Shown: piece after piece, positions 55,203 through 62,674 of the stretch | How positions within the stretch are numbered: position 1 is the first letter of the stretch | Layout: each line of letters starts with the position of its first letter | Origin: Flavivirga aquatica | Lineage (GTDB): Bacteria; Bacteroidota; Bacteroidia; Flavobacteriales; Flavobacteriaceae | Direction of reading: 5' to 3' | DNA length: 64,000 nt | Assembly (NCBI RefSeq): GCF_001747085.1 | Contig: NZ_MDJD01000028.1 | Span: 62,001-126,000 of the forward strand | Notes under the pieces: model-generated | The model's input: the letters and a program-made list of their open reading frames with translations, nothing else | The model's database searches: none | Told to the model about the DNA's origin: nothing | Made by a program: the position numbers and the translations under genes

Positions 55203-55664
55203 TTATTTTTTGTTTAAAATGTCTGAAACTTTATAAAATATAATTAAAAGACCACTAATTGGGATAACTAAATAGACCAGTGCTAATGGTATTTGTAGGG
55301 CAGGGGAGTGTTGCTGTAAGGTATAGGTGATGTATACTAGTCTTGAACCTCCTACTACTAAAGCAAAAAAGCAGAATAGAATGATAATTGCATTAACAAA
55401 TGCTTTTAATTTGGCTTGCTTTTTTTGATTAAGTTTTTTGGGTATTAAATCTATGGCTACATGCATATTTTTTCCAGAAATGTATGCTGCTCCTAATACA
55501 CCTACCCAAATCATGAGGTATCTTGCTAGTTCGTCTGTAAAGGAACTTGGGCTGCCTACAATAAAGCGTGTAAAGACTTGCCATAAAACGTTTATAACCA
55601 TAATGCTCATGATTATTGCTAGTGTCCTTCCTAAAATTCTATCTATTTTTTTTCTTAATTGCAT
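55203..55664 (-). CDS. dctQ: TRAP transporter small permease (DctQ)
   Basis: 153 residues with four transmembrane helices. The family block SFTDELARYLMIWVGVLGAAY and the ensuing HVAIDLIP are present. It forms a complex with DctM. It starts about 290 bases after dctP, separated by a copy of the 90 bp repeat, whereas dctP-dctQ spacing is normally short. Confidence 0.92.
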   Translation of the reverse strand: MQLRKKIDRILGRTLAIIMSIMVINVLWQVFTRFIVGSPSSFTDELARYLMIWVGVLGAAYISGKNMHVAIDLIPKKLNQKKQAKLKAFVNAIIILFCFFALVVGGSRLVYITYTLQQHSPALQIPLALVYLVIPISGLLIIFYKVSDILNKK

Positions 55665-55746
55665 TAGTGTTTAATGTTTTAAAAGTATAAAGTGTAATTT
55701 ATTTATGTTTAAAATAAATAGTATTTGTTTTAAAGGCATGTTATTT

Positions 55747-55834
55747 TGCGTGAGGGATTGCAGTGGAAATCCCGTAGCTCGACGTAGGAGATGCGAGGCA
55801 TTGTAACGTAAAGCCCGACCCTTGTGGTCACGCC
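55747..55834. repeat. ~90 bp dispersed repeat, copy 3 (between dctP and dctQ)
   Basis: GCGTGAGGGATTGCAGTGGA, then AATCCCGTAGCTCGACG, ending TTGTAACGTAAAGCCCGACC and CTTGTGGTCACGCCA. It matches copy 1 (6709) in the same orientation, and its termini GCGTGA/TCACGC carry a compensatory pair of changes relative to GCGTTA/TAACGC. A chance ORF crosses it on the minus strand. Confidence 0.8.
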
Positions 55835-55951
55835 ATAATTTTAAAAGAAAAACTATTTGTTGTACTGCCATTTTTTGTATTATTTAATTTTTTGAATTCT
55901 TTTAATGAGGCTGTATACTGGTTTATCATTTTTGTATTCATTATATATAGA

Positions 55952-56848
55952 TTATACAGTATTTTTAAATATTGTTTTATCTGGTTTGGTAACGATAACT
56001 CCTGCTTTTTTTACGGCCTTTATTGCTTCTTGCTCTGAGGTTGCCCATAGTTTTCTTTGATATTTAATTGATTCATTTATAGTATATTGGAACCATTCTT
56101 GCTCTTTTTTTGATAGTTTATCCCATAAATGGGTGCTCATAATGAGTACATTTGGTATGGTTGTGTGTTGGTCTAGTGAGTAATATTTACAGACTTCGTA
56201 ATGTTTTGATAGATAGAATGTAGGTGGATTGTTTTCGGCGCTATCTACAACGCCTTGTTGTAATGCGGTGTACAATTCTCCTGCTGAAATAGGTGTAGGG
56301 GAACCTCCCATATTACGAATCATGTTCATGGCTGTGACGCTTTCCATGACTCTAATTTTTAGTCCTTCTAGGTTTTTAGGGTTTAATACGGCTTCTTTTT
56401 TTGTGTAAAAACTTCGGCTTCCTGCATCGTAATAACCGAGACCTTTTAGCCAGTATTTTTTTCCGCCATCCAGGAGTTCTTTTCCTATAGTACCATCTAG
56501 GGTTTTAAAGGTATGTGCTTTATTTCGAAAGAGAAAGGGAAGCCCAAATACTTTCATGTCTGGTGAAAAATTTACCATAACTGCGGCAGAGACTTTAGTC
56601 ATTCCTAAGTTTCCAATTTGTAACAATTCTAAGTATTGACGTTCTGAGCCTAATTGTTGGTTTGGATAGATTTCTATTTTTAAAGCGTCTTTAGATGTTT
56701 TCTGAAGTTTATTATTCATGAATACCATGACTTTATGTACTGGGTGATTTATGTCCAGACCATGGGCTAGTTTAATGATTTTAACCTCGGTTGTTTTTCC
56801 GCAGCTAACTAATAGGAGAAAGGGTATAAAAAGGGCGTGTAGTTTCAT
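55952..56848 (-). CDS. dctP: TRAP transporter substrate-binding protein (DctP), prematurely stopped
   Basis: 298 residues. The signal peptide ends in a lipobox (LLLVSCGK), so it is tethered as a lipoprotein in the periplasm. LGSERQYLELLQIG, NLEGLKIRVMES, the ligand Arg region, and ELYTALQQGVVDSAENN are DctP signatures. The TAA at 55952-55954 is followed in the same frame by SIYNEYKNDKPVYSLIKR and a second stop at 55880, which reads like the normal C-terminus of this family. A CAA-to-TAA change would explain it. It lies 3 bases after the DUF5060 glycosidase gene. The substrate is probably a sugar acid, inferred from the locus. Confidence 0.88.
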   Translation of the reverse strand: MKLHALFIPFLLLVSCGKTTEVKIIKLAHGLDINHPVHKVMVFMNNKLQKTSKDALKIEIYPNQQLGSERQYLELLQIGNLGMTKVSAAVMVNFSPDMKVFGLPFLFRNKAHTFKTLDGTIGKELLDGGKKYWLKGLGYYDAGSRSFYTKKEAVLNPKNLEGLKIRVMESVTAMNMIRNMGGSPTPISAGELYTALQQGVVDSAENNPPTFYLSKHYEVCKYYSLDQHTTIPNVLIMSTHLWDKLSKKEQEWFQYTINESIKYQRKLWATSEQEAIKAVKKAGVIVTKPDKTIFKNTV

Positions 56849-56851
56849 TTA

Positions 56852-59791
56852 CTATTTTTTGAATTTTCTAATTAATATGGCCCAATCTTGTTGTGTTTTG
56901 TCTGGTGAGTTTCCTAGATTTACTATACGTCCTCCTTTTATTTTTTGAATTTTCGATTTTTGAAGTTCGCCTCCTTTTTTAGGGTTGTACCAAAGGATTT
57001 CAAAATCTCCGGAAGCGTTTGATAAGTCTAATATTGAAGTTGATATACCATTTAGATAGACTACATAATTATCGTTCTGTTTGGCCAAGCAGTATACTGT
57101 GTTTTTATTTTCTGGATTTCCAACCAAATCATTTCTGTTTTCCATATCCCAAAACGGAATATTGTTATTTTTAAAGAATTTGATGGCATGTACTGCTTGA
57201 TTCCAAAAGAGATCTCTGGATCGATAGTCTTGACAGGTAATGTCTGAATTTGGGTGTTTGTATCCAAAATACCATTCGTTACCCCAGCCTCCTGCCATAA
57301 AGGTACCCCAAAGTGCATTTCTTCTTGCCATGTCATGATTTGGGTTTTCGTTATCTGGTAATAAGGCATGTTGTGCATCTCCTGGTTCGTCTACTGCTAC
57401 TGCCCATTGTAAGTTTGCTTTTTTTGAAGCTTTTAGCCAATGTAGAACTTCTCCATGAACTTGATTAAAATCTGTTTTGTGGGTTTGTATGGATGGTCCT
57501 GTTAATCCACTATTTTTTCCCAAAAGGTCATCATATTGTACGCCATTATGTATAACCAGATGGTGATGATATGGATCATGATTTTTAAAATAATGCGTCA
57601 TAGCCAATCGTTGTTCGCTAGTTTGTGGTGGGGTAGCGTGGTTTTTTATCCATTCTCCATTTTCTTCACCTAAATTCCAGTTTAGTGCCAGATGATGACC
57701 AAATCTAGCTATAAGTTCTCTGTAGTATAGTTTGGTGTTTGCGCCTACACCACCATTATCTAATAGGCCTTGATTTTCAACTTCTAGCGTTTTAAAATGA
57801 AGAAAGAGTCCTAGTTTTTGTGCATGTTTAAAGAGGGCTTCCCATTGATCCATTTTTGATACATCTATGCGATTATAGGTGTTGTAGTCGATATATGGAA
57901 ACACATTTTGATCGTCTCCAACTATATTATTAGTTAGGAATGATACAGAGTTTAATCCTTTTGATGCTAAGTAGTTTAAGGCGCCTACGATGGCTTTTCC
58001 TTTGCCATTTTTCCAAGTGAGGTCTCCTTTTTTCCAATCTTTTTCATGGGCTTCCCATGTTTTTATTAAATTGTCTTTATGCCCATCGTTGTGAAAGGTA
58101 CCATCGAAGTCTGTGTAGGATAAAAAGTTTTCTGGTGAATCTGGACCTTGTTTTAAAAAGTACTCTCCGGTTTCTGCAAATTTTAAATATCGTTTTCCAA
58201 CATATTGTAAGCGTCCTTTACTTCTAAAATCGCGTCCTTTTTTATCTGTGTTTTCAATAGTAAATGTTCCTGTAGCTCCATCCATATAACCTGCACTAAC
58301 ACCAGATTTTTCTTTATTGCTAACGGCCACCCAATTTCCTTTTCTAAAGTCTACGGCATAGGTCCATGTTCCAATCTCGTCTGGTGCAATATGGACACGC
58401 CATTTATTTCCTGAGGTTGCAGAGCTTTGTCCTGCATAACCATTGGCAGCAAAATATCCAGGGATTATATATGTTTTTCCTGATGCTGGATGCGAAAACT
58501 TAACGTTAAAACGGTAGTTCATAAAAGGGTTATAGGGATTGGTCTCTGATGTTAGTGGTCCGTTAAAAGTTAGACTGACTTTATGCCATTTTTTTAGTTC
58601 TCCTTTTATAATTACGGGTGTGTTTTCATTTCCTGATTTTAAGCTTTCTAAAAGTTTTTGCCCTTCGCCTTGTGGCACAATACTTATTCCGCTCCAAAGT
58701 CCGTGGGTATATTTTATGCGGTCTCTACTTCCAAGTTTTCCTTTTATGGTGATTACGTCATTGCTTTTTAGTGTAATGTTTGTAAATGCTTTACTATAGT
58801 CTGGTCCTTCTTCGAGAGGTTCTGTACTTAGTTCTGGTCTAAATGTCCCTTTAATATTGTTGTTTACTTTTAATGTAAATCTGGTTCTTCCATGGTTTTC
58901 GCCTACGCCATGTACTACAATATCATAAATTCCAGAATTTCCTGTAAATTTTGTAAAGGCTTCTGCCTCTTGGTTTTTATCGGGATTGATGGCTAACCAG
59001 GTTCTATCTATGAAAAATGTATTATTTATACTCTTGAAATTTTCTGCTTTTATAGCAATGGCATTTGGGTGCTTCTTTTTTATTTTATCTATTAATGAGA
59101 GTTTATTTTTTGGTGGGTTTAGTGTTTCTGGGTTAAAATGTTTATCTGTAGTCATTAACCACTCATCCATTTCGAAACCGTCTTCGCGCATACTAAATTG
59201 GATGTCATGTTCTCCTGCTTTATTAATGTCTAAATAAATTAAACCTGGCACACCACAATGTACTTCTAATGTACGTTGTTTGCTGGTCCATGTCCATGCA
59301 TTTTTACCTTCACACCATTGCATTTTTTGTCCAGAATTTGGCCATGTTCCGTTTAATCCAACATGAACACCATTGTCCTCCGATCCTGTGCTATAGGCTT
59401 TAGCCCATATATAGTAGCGTCCTGGTGTATTAATTTTTACTTTATAATGAACTATCGCTATTTTACCAGATTGGTTTGAGAAGTTTGTACCGCTTATAAG
59501 TTTGTCTTTATGATTAACTCTGGTGTCGGGTAAAATTTCTATATATTTTTTGCCGCTAGCGGTTTCTGTGTGTAATTCTGGGTTATTGTTTTTTAGAGTG
59601 CTTTTAAAACTTTTTGAAATGATATACCATTTGCGAATATCTGTTTTGGTTTGCTTATAAAAATCTTCTGCTTCAACTTTAAGAAATCCGTTTTCTTCTA
59701 CATGGTTTTTTTGTGATGGTGTTTGTGCGTTTAGATACCACCCTAAGGCTAAAATGAAAACAGTTAATGCAATGGATTGTTTTTTTAACAT
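56852..59791 (-). CDS. Large secreted DUF5060/DUF4038-type putative glycoside hydrolase
   Basis: 979 residues with a signal peptide (about 1-22). The first 370 residues hold two carbohydrate-binding-like sandwiches (VEAEDFYKQTKTD; YYIWAKAYSTGSEDN, then AIAIKAENFKS). A DUF5060 Ig-like domain (about 380-500; WHKVSLTFNGP, NPYNPFMNYRF, GTWTYAVDF) precedes a TIM-barrel region (about 520-870). Acidic candidates for catalysis are in ALNWNLGEENGEW (about 707) and WAVAVDEPGD (about 800). A C-terminal beta domain (VVYLNGISTSILDLSNAS) resembles the putative collagen-binding end of DUF4038 proteins. Specificity is unknown. First gene of the operon with dctP. Confidence 0.8.
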   Translation of the reverse strand: MLKKQSIALTVFILALGWYLNAQTPSQKNHVEENGFLKVEAEDFYKQTKTDIRKWYIISKSFKSTLKNNNPELHTETASGKKYIEILPDTRVNHKDKLISGTNFSNQSGKIAIVHYKVKINTPGRYYIWAKAYSTGSEDNGVHVGLNGTWPNSGQKMQWCEGKNAWTWTSKQRTLEVHCGVPGLIYLDINKAGEHDIQFSMREDGFEMDEWLMTTDKHFNPETLNPPKNKLSLIDKIKKKHPNAIAIKAENFKSINNTFFIDRTWLAINPDKNQEAEAFTKFTGNSGIYDIVVHGVGENHGRTRFTLKVNNNIKGTFRPELSTEPLEEGPDYSKAFTNITLKSNDVITIKGKLGSRDRIKYTHGLWSGISIVPQGEGQKLLESLKSGNENTPVIIKGELKKWHKVSLTFNGPLTSETNPYNPFMNYRFNVKFSHPASGKTYIIPGYFAANGYAGQSSATSGNKWRVHIAPDEIGTWTYAVDFRKGNWVAVSNKEKSGVSAGYMDGATGTFTIENTDKKGRDFRSKGRLQYVGKRYLKFAETGEYFLKQGPDSPENFLSYTDFDGTFHNDGHKDNLIKTWEAHEKDWKKGDLTWKNGKGKAIVGALNYLASKGLNSVSFLTNNIVGDDQNVFPYIDYNTYNRIDVSKMDQWEALFKHAQKLGLFLHFKTLEVENQGLLDNGGVGANTKLYYRELIARFGHHLALNWNLGEENGEWIKNHATPPQTSEQRLAMTHYFKNHDPYHHHLVIHNGVQYDDLLGKNSGLTGPSIQTHKTDFNQVHGEVLHWLKASKKANLQWAVAVDEPGDAQHALLPDNENPNHDMARRNALWGTFMAGGWGNEWYFGYKHPNSDITCQDYRSRDLFWNQAVHAIKFFKNNNIPFWDMENRNDLVGNPENKNTVYCLAKQNDNYVVYLNGISTSILDLSNASGDFEILWYNPKKGGELQKSKIQKIKGGRIVNLGNSPDKTQQDWAILIRKFKK

Positions 59792-60200
59792 TTATCGTTC
59801 AAATTTTTTATACCTAAAAACACTTTTTTTAAGAGCTTTTTTAGGTATTGTTAGTGACTTATTTTGTACTGAAATTAAAGTAAAAATAAGTAAACAACAG
59901 CCTTTTTAAAGGGCGTAAGTAATTCTAAAAAAGGGTAAGAATTAGTCTTTTTAATCTTATATGTCTTTATTTATATGGTGTTAAGAACATATGTTAAAAA
60001 GAGATTTACTTCGTTTGTTAGATTTTTACTTACTTAAAATTTTAGAAGATAGCTTTTGCTATTTTATGCGAATACAATTTATATTAAAAACGCTCTTCTA
60101 ATATTAATTTTGAGTATAAATGATTAAATTCTTTATTAATAAATAAAGAACTTCCTCGGAAAACAATTGTTGAAATTTTATTTAACGAGAAGTTTTATTG

Positions 60201-60237
60201 AAAATGAGAGTGCTATTTTTAGCAATCTCATTTTTTT
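60201..60237 (+). terminator. Terminator-like hairpin, no gene upstream on this strand
   Basis: AAAATGAGA...TCTCATTTT with an inner GCTA/TAGC stem and seven T residues on the plus strand. No plus-strand gene precedes it within 16 kb; a small transcript starting in the intergenic region, or a role in the minus-strand leader, is possible. Confidence 0.4.
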
Positions 60238-60283
60238 AATACATAAATATCTTTTGCAAGATGATTTACATTAATAAAAAGTA

Positions 60284-60325
60284 TGTCTTTATTAGTATAT
60301 TTTGTGTCTTTATTGGTATATATTG
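60284..60325. promoter_or_regulatory. 21 bp tandem direct repeat, likely activator-binding site
   Basis: TGTCTTTATTAGTATATTTT followed by G, then the second unit TGTCTTTATTGGTATATATT followed by G: 19 of 21 positions match. A 21-base period places both units on one face of the helix, as with AraC-type or hybrid two-component regulators that bind direct repeats. Confidence 0.45.
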
Positions 60326-60408
60326 TTTACTGTTTAGTACAACTTTTATCTTTCTTAAAATAAAAGGTAAATAGGGCATAGGTAGCTTACAAATTTGAAA
60401 TATGGTGT

Positions 60409-62157
60409 TTATTCTGTTTCCCAGATTTGAGAACCTTTTAAAATACTGTTTTCATTAAATGTATCTATAGTGAAATAATATTTTTGAAACTTGTTTAAAG
60501 TTCTTATGGTTAATGTGTTTTTTTCAAGCACTTGATAGTTATGATATAATTTTTCTGGATGAATGCCATAGCGGATGTTATAGCCAACGGCATTACTATT
60601 TTTATTCCATTTTAAATTAACAATACATCTGTCGTCTTCTAATCGAGATATTTGTAAATTTACAGGTGTATTAGGTTTTTTACCTTGACCATTTCCAAAA
60701 ACTCTTAAGTCTGCTAGAGCAAAAGTGCCATCGGGAACATAGTGATTTGTTAATTTTAGATAACGCGCTTTAATTGGTATTTTTAGTTGTGTAAAATTAT
60801 GTGGGGAATCTTCTTTATTGGATGTTTTATCAATTATGATGTTCCAATTTTTACCATTTAATGAGTATTCTAAAAGGTATTGGTGATAGATATTTGAATT
60901 TCTATTATGAAGTTGTGTATCATTTTCAGCAAAATTAATTTGAATGGCATTAATAATGGATTCGTTTTCTAAATCCATTTGAAACCATTCGCCTTTATTT
61001 CCTGTTTTGGCACTCCAATAGGTTCTTATTTCTTCATCTGATGCTAAGTTTTTTGAGTAATCTTCTATTTCTGAAGAAACAGTAACGGGTTTTTTATATG
61101 AAAGTAGCATCCAATTTGGAAATAATTCTTCTGGAGTAGATATTTTTTTTTGAGGTATTGTAAATGGGAAATCTCCAAAGCCTGTGTAGGTATAGAGTAT
61201 ATGGTCTTTGTCAAAAAATGCAGGATAGATGCCTATTCTACGTTCGAATTTATGTTTTTGAGTAAGGACTATAGTTCCTGTATGCCAATAATTTCCATAT
61301 TTATCTTGAAATGTATTACCATGACCAGCTCCTGTAGCAAAACCTTCTGGTTTTAGAGCCATAGGGTTATGTTCTGCTAGTGTGAATGGACCTAGAGGTT
61401 TATCACTAACGTAAACACCATCATTATAACTTTTAAAGCGTGTACCTGGGCCTGCGTATTGTAAATAATAGTTACCATTATGTTTGTTAACCCAAGCACC
61501 TTCAATCCATGGGCTTAAATCTTGATCGTTATAATCTCCCCAGCGTTCCCAACCATAATCTTCTTTTTTGCTATTCATTAAAGCAATGGGGGTTGTTAAG
61601 GGATTCATGGTGTTTATATCTAATTCGACACCATATATAGGGTTTTTATTGGAACATCCGTAATATAGATATAGTCTGTCTTCATCGTAAAACAATGCTG
61701 GGTCTGTCATAGCAAAAGGAAAATTAGCATTGGCTATGTCCCATTTTCCAGATTTTGGATTAGTAGTTTTATATATTGTAATTGGAGCGTTATTATTTGA
61801 AGCCACAAAATATAAAGTATCTTTAATAACAACAGCTGTAGGGGCGTAGTCCTCAAAAGGTAATTGCTTGGATGTAATAAAATGCCATTCAATTAAATCT
61901 GTTGAATTCCAATAACCTCCAGATTTTGATGCAAATAAATAATATTCGTCTTTGTATAAAACGACTGTAGGGTCTGCGGCTTCTCTTCTTGAAGGCCCAT
62001 CAATTGCAAATCTATAGCTTATATCTAAAGGGTTACATATTGTTGTTTGTTTAATAGGGGAAACCTCAATTGTTTTTTTAAGACCTTTTTGGCAACTATT
62101 AAAAACGAATAATATTAAGATTAAATAAGGAATGTTTTTATAAGTTGTTTTTTTCAT
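60409..62157 (-). CDS. GH43-type glycosidase with F5/8C and fibronectin III domains
   Basis: 582 residues with a lipoprotein leader (FVFNSCQK, Cys22). The five-bladed propeller (about 45-340) has the three acidic residues of GH43: Asp62 (REAADPTVV), Asp152 (AMTDPALFY) and Glu219 (WIEGAWVNK). A discoidin/F5/8-type C module (about 350-490; YWSAKTGNKGEWFQMDL, YLLEYSLNGKNW, RYLKL) and an FN3 module (about 495-580) follow. It would release xylose or arabinose side units from an oligosaccharide. It lies between the sulfatase remnant and the 617-base gap. Confidence 0.88.
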   Translation of the reverse strand: MKKTTYKNIPYLILILFVFNSCQKGLKKTIEVSPIKQTTICNPLDISYRFAIDGPSRREAADPTVVLYKDEYYLFASKSGGYWNSTDLIEWHFITSKQLPFEDYAPTAVVIKDTLYFVASNNNAPITIYKTTNPKSGKWDIANANFPFAMTDPALFYDEDRLYLYYGCSNKNPIYGVELDINTMNPLTTPIALMNSKKEDYGWERWGDYNDQDLSPWIEGAWVNKHNGNYYLQYAGPGTRFKSYNDGVYVSDKPLGPFTLAEHNPMALKPEGFATGAGHGNTFQDKYGNYWHTGTIVLTQKHKFERRIGIYPAFFDKDHILYTYTGFGDFPFTIPQKKISTPEELFPNWMLLSYKKPVTVSSEIEDYSKNLASDEEIRTYWSAKTGNKGEWFQMDLENESIINAIQINFAENDTQLHNRNSNIYHQYLLEYSLNGKNWNIIIDKTSNKEDSPHNFTQLKIPIKARYLKLTNHYVPDGTFALADLRVFGNGQGKKPNTPVNLQISRLEDDRCIVNLKWNKNSNAVGYNIRYGIHPEKLYHNYQVLEKNTLTIRTLNKFQKYYFTIDTFNENSILKGSQIWETE

Positions 62158-62227
62158 AAGATGTAATATATTTAAGATTACTAGTATGGTTTCTGATTTA
62201 ATATGGGATTATATCACTGTATCTTTT

Positions 62228-62579
62228 TTATTGAAACCAAGGGTCGTTTGTTTTTTCTAAGAGTTTTGTTAATTCTAAAAGTAATTTTTGGGCTAATTCG
62301 GGTTTATCTTTGATATCAATTTTATTGAGTTGATAAGGATCTTCTAGGCTATCGTAAATAAATGCTTCTTCAATGGTTGTAGCTTCTTTTTTATTCCATT
62401 GATTTTTGTTTTCTTTTAAGCAAAGTGAATATCTGTCTGTTAAAACGCTTCGTGATTAAGTTGATCTGGGAAAATTATTAGGATATTAGTTTTTTTTCTA
62501 TTGTTACTTCCTTTTGTTTTTGCTTACAACTTATGGTTACAAGATTTAGAACCCCTATATAGAAAGCGATCTTTTTCAT
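62228..62579 (-). pseudogene. Sulfatase remnant with central deletion
   Basis: From ATG 62577-62579 a lipoprotein leader (MKKIAFYIGVLNLVTISC) leads to a stop; in the next frame it continues KKTNILIIFPDQLNHEAF, the invariant start of a type I sulfatase. Immediately after, another frame reads TDRYSLCLKENKNQW, then YDSLEDPYQL and a NDPWFQ end with TAA at 62228, the C-terminal end of the same family. About 400 residues between, including the formylglycine Cys/Ser site, are missing. The junction falls at GAAGCGTTTTAACA (about 62445). The fragment lies between the lyase-like and GH43 genes. Confidence 0.85.
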
Positions 62580-62674
62580 GTGTTTATATTTCGTTTTTTA
62601 TTATCAAGTATTACATTATTATTTTCTTGAATATCAAAATTTTAGTATGTATGTTCCATGCCTGTACAATTAAA

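Larger units (their letters stand above)
59792..60408. other. Long intergenic region with regulatory-type repeats
   Basis: 617 bases without a gene, upstream of the DUF5060-TRAP operon. They hold a 21 bp tandem duplication (60284-60325), a shorter related copy TGTCTTTATTTATAT at 59962-59976, an inverted repeat TTCTTTATT/AATAAAGAA at 60129-60150, and a hairpin with a T run at 60201-60237. All except the hairpin share the CTTTATT core. Confidence 0.5.

Noticed and set aside
55671-55871. 66-codon minus-strand frame between dctP and dctQ
   Set aside because: Most of it is the 90 bp repeat; the frame is not conserved in the other copies and resembles no protein.
60284-60325. Tandem 21 bp units as a CRISPR array
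   Set aside because: Only two adjacent units with no spacers, and no cas genes in the window.
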